A stretch of DNA of 64,000 nt, from positions 248,001 to 312,000 of the forward strand of contig JABTTW010000001.1 of NCBI GenBank assembly GCA_015075745.1. Direction: 5' to 3'. The notes under the pieces are model-generated. The model was not told the DNA's origin. It ran no database searches and saw nothing but the letters and a program-made list of their open reading frames with translations. This stretch comes from Planctomycetia bacterium (lineage in GTDB: Bacteria; Planctomycetota; Phycisphaerae; UBA1845; UTPLA1). The stretch's first letter is position 1; each line of letters begins with the position of its first letter. Shown here in pieces: positions 38,718-47,211 of the stretch. The position numbers were made by a program, and so were the translations under genes.

Positions 38718-39056
38718 ATGAAAACGATTACCACAAACGAGCTCAAGACACTCAAGAGCCAAAATGGAAATCTTACCCTGGTCAACACCCTGAGCGCCGC
38801 GGCTTTTGAGGGAACCAAGATTCCCGGCGCGGTCAACATTCCGCTGGAGAGCAGCGATTTCGTAGCCCGCGTGGAGCAAAAGGCGGGCAGCAAAGCAAAG
38901 CCGGTCGTCGTTTATTGCGCCAGCAAGGAGTGCAACTCCTCGGAAGACGCGGCGAAGAAACTGGAAGCAGCCGGCTTCACCGCCGTTTCGCGTTACACCG
39001 ATGGCGCTGCGGCCTGGCAGAAGGATGCGGGAGTACACGCCGGCCACTGTGGCTAA
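38718..39056 (+). CDS. Single-domain rhodanese (sulfurtransferase)
   Basis: This 112-residue rhodanese-like protein contains TLVNTLSAAAFEGTKIPGAV and the active-site loop YCASKECNSS, whose first Cys would carry the persulfide. It moves sulfane sulfur to thiol or cyanide acceptors. AAAGGAG 8 bases before ATG 38718 fixes the start. It is the first gene after the sigma54 promoter. Confidence 0.88.
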   Translation: MKTITTNELKTLKSQNGNLTLVNTLSAAAFEGTKIPGAVNIPLESSDFVARVEQKAGSKAKPVVVYCASKECNSSEDAAKKLEAAGFTAVSRYTDGAAAWQKDAGVHAGHCG

Positions 39057-39110
39057 GTAGTACTCACCACGATGCGGTGGAATTCCCGGTCAGCGGGGCC
39101 AACTCTCGGC

Positions 39111-39125
39111 TGGCACGCTGACCGC
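39111..39125 (+). promoter_or_regulatory. Weaker sigma54-like promoter before rnk
   Basis: TGGCAC-GCTGA-CCGC keeps a perfect -24 and the invariant GG/GC spacing, but the -12 box is CCGC rather than TTGC. It lies 115 bases before the start at 39240. Confidence 0.4.
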
Positions 39126-39239
39126 CACTGTAATTTAGCTTTTTTCGGGCCGCATGACCAGTGAGCCTGACGTGCCCGTTGCGGTTCATTCAGACCTTAT
39201 GTTTGATGATTTCTCAAGAGCAACATTTACGGTGGCAAC

Positions 39240-39656
39240 ATGAACAAACGAAATATCTATATCACGCACCATGACATGAATCGGTTACGCGAGCTGCTTC
39301 GCAGCACTCGTGATCCGTTCGGCAAGGAAAGACCTTACCTGGATGCGTTGCGCGCAGAACTCGAACGCGCCAAGATCGTGGCCCCGGAAGCGATCGACGC
39401 CGACATTGTCACGATGAACTCCACGGTGCAGGTGCGCGACGATGACGGGAGTCGCGACACGACGCTCACGCTTGTATTCCCCGAGGATGCGGATCCGGAG
39501 TCCGGTCGGATTTCGGTGATCGCACCTCTCGGCGCCGCTCTTTTGGGCTACCGCGTGGGCGCTCGCGTTTCGTTCAATCTGCCCAGCGGCCGGCGGACCT
39601 GCGAGATCATGAAAGTGTTGTATCAGCCCGAGGCCGCTGGCGACTTGCACCTGTAG
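39240..39656 (+). CDS. rnk: Rnk-like nucleoside diphosphate kinase regulator / GreA-C domain
   Basis: This 138-residue protein has an N-terminal helical hairpin (HHDMNRLRELLRST, LDALRAELERAKIV) and a GreA/GreB C-terminal FKBP-like domain (STVQVRDDDG, LTLVFPEDADPESGRISVIA, PLGAALLGYRVGARVSFNLP). Rnk proteins bind RNA polymerase near the secondary channel. ATG 39240 has no strong ribosome site. It lies downstream of rhodanese and may also have its own promoter. Confidence 0.85.
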   Translation: MNKRNIYITHHDMNRLRELLRSTRDPFGKERPYLDALRAELERAKIVAPEAIDADIVTMNSTVQVRDDDGSRDTTLTLVFPEDADPESGRISVIAPLGAALLGYRVGARVSFNLPSGRRTCEIMKVLYQPEAAGDLHL

Positions 39657-39715
39657 CAGCCGGGGACAGTGAAGATGATCGTTAGTGGAACTGAACCTTC
39701 AGTAGGAGAGCTGAA

Positions 39716-39970
39716 ATGGCACGCAAAAACAAGACCGGACTTAAACCAGCGGCGTTGAAATCCGCAACGAAGTCCGCATCGACCAGACCGAGTGAAGAAC
39801 GAGTCCGTTCCCGGGCGTACGAAATCTATACCGAGCGTCGCCACAGCGGCGTATACGGTCACGCAACGGACGATTGGATTGCCGCCGAGCGCCAACTGCA
39901 GGCCCGAGACAAAAAGGCCCAGGACTCCGCGGTGGTCGCCGCCGCCTTTATGTGGGCGGAATACAGGTAA
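39716..39970 (+). CDS. DUF2934 protein (second of three)
   Basis: This 84-residue protein has a basic N-terminus and RVRSRAYEIYTERRHSG followed by ATDDWIAAERQL, the core DUF2934 pattern. AGGAGAG precedes ATG 39716. The C-terminus ends in a short Ala-rich helix. Function unknown. Confidence 0.8.
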   Translation: MARKNKTGLKPAALKSATKSASTRPSEERVRSRAYEIYTERRHSGVYGHATDDWIAAERQLQARDKKAQDSAVVAAAFMWAEYR

Positions 39971-40144
39971 TCCGTCATTGAGTTCCTCACCGCGTGGCTT
40001 CCGCGCTTTGACTGTGCCAATTCAGACCGCGGGAAACAGAACGACAACGTGAATCGGATTGATGAAGCGGTAATGCACTTCCAATAACCGGGCCGCGTTT
40101 GGAGTCAGGTTCAATATTACCGAGTCTCAAAGGAGAATCGAGAA

Positions 40145-40654
40145 ATGAATACGAGGCGCGATATGTCGTTCACGAAATACACTCCAACGAAGGAGCTGCT
40201 GGCAGCCGTCATTATTACCGCACTCGCTTGTGCCTGGGCGCTCTCGCTCGATGCAACGGACCTCATCGCGAGCGTGGTGGGGTGGCTCCTCCTGGCGTCC
40301 CTTCTTGTGCTGGTATTGCAGTCGTTGCGGATTCGATGGTACATGCGCGACTTTGTGCGTTCGAGACTACCTGAGAGTGAGCGAACACATGCGGAAAAAT
40401 GGACCTTGAGGATTCGGCGCCCACAGGAGGCGCCCAATCTAACCGCCCGCCAGGCCGAGAGCGATTTTTACGAGCGGCTATGCGTTGAACGAATGCTCTA
40501 CGAGGGATGCCCGAATGTGAACGCGATTTGGAAGCCTGCTTCCGCAACGGGTCAACGGCGACATCGAGCACTTCTCGATGATCGCGCATCTGAGCCCAAT
40601 CGGTCAATCCATCGTCGGCGGCAATTCAATCCGATGCCGGATCGGTCGGCGTGA
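40145..40654 (+). CDS. Small membrane protein with ERML-EGCPN motif
   Basis: This 169-residue protein has two hydrophobic helices (LLAAVIITALACAWALSL, VVGWLLLASLLVLVLQSL), then a basic cytoplasmic tail. The tail contains YERLCVERMLYEGCPNVNAI, sharing its core with the 60-residue protein at 35581. The last 45 residues look random and may be a read-through after a frameshift. AAAGGAG precedes ATG 40145. No known family. Confidence 0.65.
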   Translation: MNTRRDMSFTKYTPTKELLAAVIITALACAWALSLDATDLIASVVGWLLLASLLVLVLQSLRIRWYMRDFVRSRLPESERTHAEKWTLRIRRPQEAPNLTARQAESDFYERLCVERMLYEGCPNVNAIWKPASATGQRRHRALLDDRASEPNRSIHRRRQFNPMPDRSA

Positions 40655-40817
40655 CGCAGGGCGACCAGGATTTGCAGTCGGCCGAGTTCGTAGAATTCGC
40701 GCGCCCCTCATGTATCGTTTTTTGGGCGAGAATTCAGTCGGTTGTCGCAATCATCGCCGGAGCGTTTCCAGCGAGTCGATTTCAATAACCACTTTGGGGG
40801 GAGAAACGGGTACCGCA

Positions 40818-41066
40818 ATGTCGCACAACAATCGCCATCGCAAATCTACTAAGCCACGGTCGCAGTTCAGCACCGCACCCGAGCAGGCCGCAGACACCGT
40901 CGAAGCCGATTCTCGTGACGATAAATGCACCGTTGATCGCATTCGCATTCGCGCGTTTCAGATTTCCCAGGATCGCCGCGGCGGACCAGGCGACGAGCGC
41001 TCTGACTGGTTACAGGCCGAGAGGGAGCTTCAGTCTGTGGATAAGGGAGTAGCGCCAGGCTATTAA
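40818..41066 (+). CDS. DUF2934 protein (third of three)
   Basis: This 82-residue protein reads RIRIRAFQISQDRRGGPGDE followed by RSDWLQAERELQ, clearly DUF2934. The N-terminal 45 residues are polar and disordered in appearance. ATG 40818 has GGGGGAGA upstream. The longer frame to 40578 overlaps the previous gene and is not supported. Confidence 0.78.
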   Translation: MSHNNRHRKSTKPRSQFSTAPEQAADTVEADSRDDKCTVDRIRIRAFQISQDRRGGPGDERSDWLQAERELQSVDKGVAPGY

Positions 41067-41428
41067 AGCAGCACCCCCTGCATTCGCACGTCGTCTCAAG
41101 ATTTTACACGAAATGGTCACTAAGATCGAGCGGCACTTCACCGAATCTCGCGATGGTGAAGCATAGATTCTTGACCTTCGGTTGGACAACCATGCACGAC
41201 CGTTCCACCAGTGATTTCGGCTTAGGTGTGCATCTTCCCGATCTTCCGACCGCGGAACTGACAATTGGCGCGACGAATCGTTTCACGTTTCGTTGGATCG
41301 ACTTCAACAGCCAGGACAATGGACGCGAATCGATACCGGATCGTTTCCCGGCGCGCTAGGAGACGAAGTCGAAACGCTGGTTTGCCTCTCTGCCACTCGT
41401 CCATTTCCTACGAGCTGCTTGCAGAGTG
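41067..41428. other. Gene-poor stretch with glucoamylase relic
   Basis: Only the degraded tail at 41153-41362 is recognised here. Confidence 0.4.
41153..41359 (+). pseudogene. C-terminal remnant of a GH15 glucoamylase-like protein
   Basis: FGWTTMHDRSTSDFGLGVHL then PDLPTAELTIGATNRFTFRW matches the end of bacterial glucan 1,4-alpha-glucosidase-like proteins, which read W.TVHDT.TRDTGLGVH..DLPTA.L..GT..RFTF.W (recall). The catalytic domain is absent and there is no ribosome site, so this is a leftover of a deletion. Confidence 0.6.
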
Positions 41429-42898
41429 ATGATTATGAATATTCGTCGTAAATCGCTGCTGCTGCTCGCGTCGCCGTTGCTAATCCTGGTTGCCGCGGCT
41501 TACATGCAATGGGGCGCACTCGGCTTGCCCCCGTTGCCCGCTTTACAAACATTGAATTTGGAATTGACCGCGGAACCTCGCGGTTTCCCAGATTGGTTAA
41601 GGATCACGCATTACGTCAATTTTCTTTTTCTGGTCCTGCTTATCCGCAGCGGGCTGCAGATTCTCATGGACCACCCTCGGCTGTACTGGAACCACCATTG
41701 CACGCCCGGCACGGAGTGGCTTCGGCTCACGCCTGTCAAAGTGCCCACGGACCGTGTTTGGACCGCCAAGGATGACTCTCGCTATCTCTCACCCTGGATC
41801 GGCCTGCCTGGCTATCGACACTCCATTGGCATTGCCCGCCATTGGCACTTTCTCAGCGTGCTGTTCTGGGTGGGCAATGGATTGGTCTTTGTGATCCTTC
41901 TGTTCGTGACTGACCAGTGGAAGCGCCTCGTGCCCCACTCTTGGCAAATCGTCCCCGATGCATGGGCTGTCTTCGTTCACTACGCCACCTTCCACTTGCC
42001 GCCGGAGCCGAACGGCTTCTACCACTACAACGCCCTACAGCAACTCTCGTACTTTGGGGTGGTGTTCATCCTGGCGCCGCTGGCGATTCTCAGCGGGCCC
42101 TCCATGTCGCCTGCACTGACGAATCGATTCCACTGGTATCCGAAGCTGCCCGGCAACAGGCAAATCGGCCGGTCGCTGCATTTTCTCGTCATGTGTGCGT
42201 TCGTCCTCTTTGTGATCGCACATGTGGCGATGGTGGCGATCACTGGATTCGTGCGGAACATGAATCACATCGTCGTCGGCGTGGATGACACCGGTATGAC
42301 GGGCGTGTACCTCGGCGCAATGGGAGTGGGAGTCATTGTTGCGGCAAACGCACTGGCGAACTGGCTGGCGTGGCGGCGGCCGCGGCTCGTGCAGCATGCC
42401 GCCAAGGCGATCGTCACACCGGTGATGTCGTTTCTTCTCGATCGTCCCACTCCACAGGCTGAGTTCAGCCGCGAAGACATCTCTCCGTTCCTCTGGGCCA
42501 ACGGCAAATTGCCAACCTGCGAGGAATGGACCACTTTGGCAACCAACAGCTTCGAAGGCTATCGGCTGAGAGTATCCGGCCTGGTGGAGAATCCGGTCGA
42601 ACTATCCTTGGACGAGCTGCATGCACTCGGAAAGAAGACGCAGATCACGCTGCATCACTGCATCCAGGGATGGTCGGGCATCGCCGCGTGGAGTGGGCTT
42701 CCGATGGCGGAACTGATCCGACTTGTACAGCCGAAACCCAACGCAAAGGCGGTTGTCTTCCATTCGTTCGGTGATGGCGTCGCGCTCCACGAGGGCGTCG
42801 TGGGCGTTCGGTATTACGACAGCCTCTCGATCAAGAACGCCATGAACGACCACACGCTGCTGGCGTATGAAATGAACGACCAGCCGCTCAACCATCTC
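41429..42898 (+). pseudogene. Cytochrome b561/molybdopterin oxidoreductase fusion, 5' part interrupted by IS256
   Basis: The N-terminal half is a dihaem-type membrane domain with about five helices and His-rich helices (RITHYVNFLFLVLLIRSGLQ, RHWHFLSVLFWVGNGLVFVI, RSLHFLVMCAFVLFVIAHVA). The C-terminal half is a sulfite-oxidase/YedY-type Moco domain (EWTTLATNSFEGYRLRVSGL, VENPVELSLDELHAL, TLHHCIQGWSGIAAWSGL with the probable Mo-binding Cys, FHSFGDG). The element inserts after AACCATCTC. Joining to 44336-44497 restores a 543-residue protein. Several start codons (41426 GTG, 41429, 41435) are possible. Confidence 0.88.
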
Positions 42899-44326
42899 GA
42901 GCTATAACCGAATTTCGTTGATGGTGGCGGGATAAAAAAAGGCGGCGTACTCTCGGGACTTGTTCGAGGTTCCGAGCCGCCCACGATGGGCAGAGGAGTA
43001 CGCCGATGCAGGAGAGTAACGAGTCGATCGAGACGATTCCAGTCCCCAGCCGAGACGTTTTGACGGAGATTCTGCGGGACGGGGCCCAACGGCTCCTGGG
43101 CCAGGCGATCGAGGCGGAGGTCGATGGCTGGATCGAAGGGCACGCCGATCTGCGCGATCCGCAAGGCCGCCGGCAGGTGGTCAAGAACGGCCATCATCCC
43201 ACCCGGACCCTCGTCACCGGCGTCGGGCCGGTGGAGGTGACGCAGCCGCGGGTGTGGGACCGTCGGATCGTCGGCCGCGGCGAGGCCGGCGAAGCGTTGG
43301 ATGCAAATGGCCAGGCCGTGGAGCGGTTCTGTTCGTCGATTTTGCCGCCGTACCTGCGGAAGACGAAGGCCATCGAGGAGTTGATCCCCTGGCTGTACCT
43401 CAAGGGCATCAGCACCGGAGACTTCAGCGAGGCCCTGCAGGCGCTGGTCGGTCCCCAGGCGGCGGGGCTCAGCGCCACGACGATCACGCGTTTGATGACG
43501 AGTTGGCAGGACGAGTACCAGTCATGGAATCGCCGCTCCCTGGAAGGCAAGCACTACGTGTACCTCTGGGCGGATGGGATTCACTTCAACATCCGCCTGG
43601 AGGAAGACCGGCAGTGCATTCTGGTGCTGATGGGCGCGAGGGCGGACGGCCGCAAGGAGCTGATCGCGGTGGTCGACGGCCATCGCGAGAGCGAGCAGTC
43701 GTGGTATTCGCTGCTGCTGGACTGCCAACAACGGGGCATGACGATCGACCCGAAGCTGGCCACGGCGGACGGAGCGCTGGGCTTCTGGGCGGCGCTGCCG
43801 AAGGTCTATTCGACGACCCGGGCGCAGCGCTGCTGGGTGCACAAGACGGCCAACGTGTTGGACAAGATGCCCAAGCGGGTGCAGACCGGCGCGAAGGCCA
43901 AGCTGCACGAGATCTGGATGGCGCCGACGCGGGAGAATGCGAACCAGGCGTTCGATCACTTCGTGGCCCACTACGCGGCCAAATACCCCGGCGCGGCCGA
44001 GTGCCTGGTGAAGGATCGCGAGGTGCTGCTGACGTTCTACGACTTCCCGGCCGAGCACTGGCGGCACCTGCGGACGACGAATCCGATCGAAAGTACGTTC
44101 GCCACGGTGCGGCTGCGTCACCGCCGGACCAAAGGCAACGGCAGTCGGATCGCGTGTCTGGCAATGGTGTTCAAGCTGTGCGAGTCCGCCGCGAACCACT
44201 GGCGGCTGCTCAATGGCGCGACGCTGCTTCCCGATGTCATCGCCGGTGTGAAGTTCGTCAATGGAGAAAAGGCCGAGAGAAACGCCGCCTGATTACCGCG
44301 TCATCAACGAAATTTGACCATTACTC
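42899..44326 (+). mobile_element. IS256-family insertion sequence, apparently intact
   Basis: A 1428-bp element with imperfect inverted ends (GAGCTATAACCGAATTTCG.. and the reverse complement of ..CGAAATTTGACCATTACTC; the inner AATTTCGTTGATG is perfect). It is flanked by a 9-bp target duplication AACCATCTC (42890-42898 and 44327-44335). It holds one transposase gene. Removal restores the host frame exactly. Confidence 0.92.
43006..44292 (+). CDS. IS256-family (mutator-type) transposase
   Basis: This 428-residue transposase has LGQAIEAEVDGWIEGHADLR, LRKTKAIEELIPWLYLKGIS and the first catalytic Asp in YLWADGIHFNIR. The conserved CWVHKTANVLDKMPK and TTNPIESTFATVRLRHRRTKG regions follow. AGAGGAG precedes ATG 43006. 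The frame is intact, so it is probably active. Confidence 0.94.
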   Translation: MQESNESIETIPVPSRDVLTEILRDGAQRLLGQAIEAEVDGWIEGHADLRDPQGRRQVVKNGHHPTRTLVTGVGPVEVTQPRVWDRRIVGRGEAGEALDANGQAVERFCSSILPPYLRKTKAIEELIPWLYLKGISTGDFSEALQALVGPQAAGLSATTITRLMTSWQDEYQSWNRRSLEGKHYVYLWADGIHFNIRLEEDRQCILVLMGARADGRKELIAVVDGHRESEQSWYSLLLDCQQRGMTIDPKLATADGALGFWAALPKVYSTTRAQRCWVHKTANVLDKMPKRVQTGAKAKLHEIWMAPTRENANQAFDHFVAHYAAKYPGAAECLVKDREVLLTFYDFPAEHWRHLRTTNPIESTFATVRLRHRRTKGNGSRIACLAMVFKLCESAANHWRLLNGATLLPDVIAGVKFVNGEKAERNAA

Positions 44327-44335
44327 AACCATCTC

Positions 44336-44497
44336 CACGGCGCACCGCTGCGCTTGCGCGTCGAGAACCAACTAGGTTTTAAGATGGTCAAGTGGATCCA
44401 GTCGATCGAGTTCGTCGAGGATGTCCAGTCGATCGGTAAGGGTGAAGGGGGCTTCGCCGAGGACTACGAATACTTCGGTGAGCTGGCCAGTATTTGA
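44336..44497 (+). pseudogene. Cytochrome b561/Moco oxidoreductase fusion, 3' part
   Basis: The frame reads HGAPLRLRVENQLGFKMVKW then IQSIEFVEDV, the standard end of sulfite-oxidase-type Moco domains. It continues directly from NDQPLNHL of the 5' part. Separated from its start by the IS256 element, it is not translated on its own. The stop is TGA 44495-44497. Confidence 0.88.
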
Positions 44498-44512
44498 TGG
44501 AGAACTATTCCC

Positions 44513-45076
44513 ATGAAAAATAAAGTATCCAAGCCGCCGCCGGAATGTGCCGCACCTACAGCGCCTATGGCCAACTTGGACCTGTTTCGGCTGGCTATTG
44601 ACCAAGGGCCGGACGCCGTCATCCTGGCGGACCTGGAGGGGAGAATTCGGATCTGGAACAATGCCGCCGCCGAGCGCTTTGGTTTTGGCCGGGACGAAGC
44701 AATCGGCCAGAGCCTGGACATCATCATTCCAGATCATCTCCGGCATGCTCATTGGAAAGGCTTTGGGATAGCGATTGTGTCCGGCCGCACCAAGTATGGA
44801 AAACGCGCTCTAAGGACGAGGGCAGTCCATAAGACCGGCCGAAAGCTCTATGTCAGCCTTGCTTTCTCAATCGTCAAGGATGGAGAGGGGAAAGTGATTG
44901 GAGCAATGGCAACGGCCCGCGACCTAAAAGAGAATTCCGATCCAATGGGGCCGCTTCCCCGAAGCCTCAAACGAAATCGCGCTGTCTCAGCGGACGCGTC
45001 AAAACCCAATTCCGTTGTAAGTCCTTCCGGCGAAGGCATGACTCAGGACGACGGGAGGGCTTGTGCGGCCAAATAG
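44513..45076 (+). CDS. PAS-domain protein
   Basis: This 187-residue protein has a single PAS domain (FRLAIDQGPDAVILADLEGR, IRIWNNAAAERFGFGRDEAI, GQSLDIIIPDHLR ... GKVIGAMATARDL). It lacks any attached kinase, cyclase or DNA-binding domain, and the C-terminal 50 residues are disordered. It could sense redox, haem or flavin state and act by protein contact. It lies 15 bases after the disrupted oxidoreductase gene and was probably cotranscribed, with expression now possibly driven from the element. Confidence 0.82.
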   Translation: MKNKVSKPPPECAAPTAPMANLDLFRLAIDQGPDAVILADLEGRIRIWNNAAAERFGFGRDEAIGQSLDIIIPDHLRHAHWKGFGIAIVSGRTKYGKRALRTRAVHKTGRKLYVSLAFSIVKDGEGKVIGAMATARDLKENSDPMGPLPRSLKRNRAVSADASKPNSVVSPSGEGMTQDDGRACAAK

Positions 45077-45243
45077 AAACGCGGATTCTTTCATTTGCCC
45101 TGAAAGCCGGGAAACCCCCGTTTGGGCCACGCCCGGGCCATTTGTTCGACGAGAGCATATGATTCATTCTGTGTTCTCGCTTGGTAGTGGAATTGTTGCA
45201 GAAATCTGCCCTGATCGAGAACTTCGCTATTCTGGATATTAAG

Positions 45244-46098
45244 ATGAACCAATCTACGGTCTCAACGGCACTGCCGAAAACCCAATTTGCCGTGCGCATC
45301 CTCCGCCAGGATCGACCTGGCCTGCCGAGCTACTGGGAAACGTTTTCACTGGAACACGTACCGGGAATGAACGTGACGAGTGTACTCCAACATATCGCCG
45401 CGCAACCACGAACGACCTCAGGCCGCGAAGTTGCACCGGTTGCTTACGATGCCAGTTGCCTGGAGGAGGTTTGTGGCTCTTGCACGATGCTGATCAATGG
45501 GCGCGTTCGACAGGCGTGTTCCGCACTGGTCGATCGGCTGTTGGAGCAGCATCCTCAGCAAATCGAACTGCGCCCCATGAGTAAGTTTCCCGTCATGCGC
45601 GATCTGGTGGTGGATCGTCGACGACTGTTTCGCGCATTGGAAAAACTAAAATGCTGGATCCCGGTCGACGGCTACTACGACACGGGCCCTGGACCTCGTC
45701 AATCGCCGGACGATCAGGAACAATTATATCCGCTTAGTAAGTGCATGAGTTGCGGCTGCTGTCTGGAAGCTTGTCCGCAATACAGCAAGGTTGATCCGAA
45801 GCCGCTGCCGGATGAAACGAGCGAACAATTGAGCCAACGCCAGAACGACACTTTCGATCAGGCGTTCATCGGGGCCGCCGCCATGAATCAGGCGGTCCTG
45901 ATAAATTCGAATCCGACCGGGCGTATGACTGCGCGTCAGCGGCTCGACGCCCTGATTGCACCCGGGGGGATTCAAAACTGCGGAAAGGCCGCAAACTGTG
46001 AGGCGGTGTGTCCCCAGGAAATCCCGCTCATGTCTTCGTGGGGTCGTGCCGGCCGCGCCGCCACAATACATGCGATCAAGTCGTTTTTTGACAAATAG
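45244..46098 (+). CDS. sdhB: Succinate dehydrogenase/fumarate reductase iron-sulfur subunit, orphan
   Basis: This 284-residue SdhB-type protein has a 2Fe-2S domain (YDASCLEEVCGSCTMLINGR ... QACSALV) and cluster motifs CMSCGCCLEACPQ and CGKAANCEAVCPQEIPL for the 4Fe-4S and 3Fe-4S centres. It normally passes electrons between the flavoprotein and quinone. No sdhA or membrane anchor genes are beside it. I prefer ATG 45244 (MNQSTVST); the frame opens at 45181. The ribosome site is weak. Confidence 0.9.
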   Translation: MNQSTVSTALPKTQFAVRILRQDRPGLPSYWETFSLEHVPGMNVTSVLQHIAAQPRTTSGREVAPVAYDASCLEEVCGSCTMLINGRVRQACSALVDRLLEQHPQQIELRPMSKFPVMRDLVVDRRRLFRALEKLKCWIPVDGYYDTGPGPRQSPDDQEQLYPLSKCMSCGCCLEACPQYSKVDPKPLPDETSEQLSQRQNDTFDQAFIGAAAMNQAVLINSNPTGRMTARQRLDALIAPGGIQNCGKAANCEAVCPQEIPLMSSWGRAGRAATIHAIKSFFDK

Positions 46099-46144
46099 AA
46101 GGGGCGGACGCTGTTGGTCGGCACTTAATGAAAGGACCAGGATT

Positions 46145-46588
46145 ATGAAAAGCGGAGAATCCGACTCATCGCGACAAGATCACGGGGTCCAGACCTCACG
46201 ATCGCAGGTCGAACAGCCGTTCGCAGCACCGCAGCAGCAGTTTGACTTGAACAAGGTGACGGCCAGACTCAAAGACGGATTTGAGTCAAGTGCCGGCCGC
46301 GCCGGGCACCGCCAGGAGGCGTTGTTTAAGCACGGCCCTACAACGGTTGCGCTGTATCTCTTTGCCCACCTTGCACGTCTGCCTCCGCACCGAGCCAAGG
46401 GTGTCGTGATCATTCAGGTTCTTGATGGTCGCATCGAGATTTCTGCCGAAGGGAATGTCCATGATCTTCACGCGGGCCAATTGCTGATGCTGGCCTCGGG
46501 AGTTGAACATACCGTGGTCGCGAAAGAGGATAGCCGAATGCTTTTAATCGTACATCTGGATGTCACTACCGAAAGCCCGTCAACGTGA
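46145..46588 (+). CDS. Cupin-domain protein
   Basis: This 147-residue protein has a cupin barrel in its second half: HGPTTVALYLFAHLARLPPH, VVIIQVLDGRIEISAEGNVH, LHAGQLLMLASGVEHTVVAK. The His residues at the usual metal sites are only partly present. The first 50 residues are polar. AAAGGA precedes ATG 46145. Similar small cupins regulate or bind small ligands; the ligand is unknown. Confidence 0.8.
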   Translation: MKSGESDSSRQDHGVQTSRSQVEQPFAAPQQQFDLNKVTARLKDGFESSAGRAGHRQEALFKHGPTTVALYLFAHLARLPPHRAKGVVIIQVLDGRIEISAEGNVHDLHAGQLLMLASGVEHTVVAKEDSRMLLIVHLDVTTESPST

Positions 46589-46643
46589 TCGCTTCCTGGG
46601 AAACGAAATGATGGACGACTTTACGTTATCCAGGAAAGCGATC
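46587..46643 (+). terminator. Stem-loop between cupin and Usp genes
   Basis: GATCGCTTCCTGG (46587-46599) pairs with CCAGGAAAGCGATC (46630-46643) with one bulge and a loop of 30 bases. It begins at the cupin stop codon. There is no T run, so it may act as a transcript-end or stability element rather than a strong terminator. Confidence 0.4.
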
Positions 46644-46713
46644 GGACGAGCGTCAACGCCAAACGAGTCGGACCGCGTCAGCCGCGAAGAGTATTAGTCA
46701 AGGAGTCAACAAG

Positions 46714-47211
46714 ATGCAGACAAAGGTTATTCTATACGCAACCGATTTCTCCGAGCCGTCCAGGTTCGCTTTTTCGCTGGCCTATTCTCTCGCCCGCGAC
46801 CACGGCGCTCGATTGATCGTCTTAAATGTAATACCGGCGGGGACGTACGAGATTATCGATCTCGCCCAGCTTGGGCTGGGAGAGAGTGAGCGACAGTTTG
46901 AAGACGAGATTCGCCACGGACTTCGGCAGCTTCAGCCTCCCGACAATCACGTCTCCATGGAGTACAAACTCGCCAAAGGCGACCCGGCCAAATCAATTGT
47001 CAAAGTGGCACAGGACACGCAGTGCGACCTGATTGTCCTCGGCACGCATGGACGAAGCGGACTCAGAAGAGTGCTGATGGGTAGTGTCGCGGAACATGTG
47101 TTGCGCGTAGCGCCCTGTCCTGTGTTGGTCTTGAAAGGACGAGTGGCGCCGGCAGATAGTTCGGTTATCGCGCCCGAGGAGTCCTCCGGGCCGACAGCTG
47201 ATCCTCAATGA
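46714..47211 (+). CDS. Single-domain universal stress protein
   Basis: This 165-residue UspA protein runs from VILYATDFSEPSRFAFSLAY to the ATP-binding loop GTHGRSGLRRVLMGSVAEHV. AAGGAG precedes ATG 46714. Its stop overlaps the start of the glycosylase fusion (ATGA), so the two are cotranslated. This is the third universal stress gene in the window. Confidence 0.92.
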   Translation: MQTKVILYATDFSEPSRFAFSLAYSLARDHGARLIVLNVIPAGTYEIIDLAQLGLGESERQFEDEIRHGLRQLQPPDNHVSMEYKLAKGDPAKSIVKVAQDTQCDLIVLGTHGRSGLRRVLMGSVAEHVLRVAPCPVLVLKGRVAPADSSVIAPEESSGPTADPQ

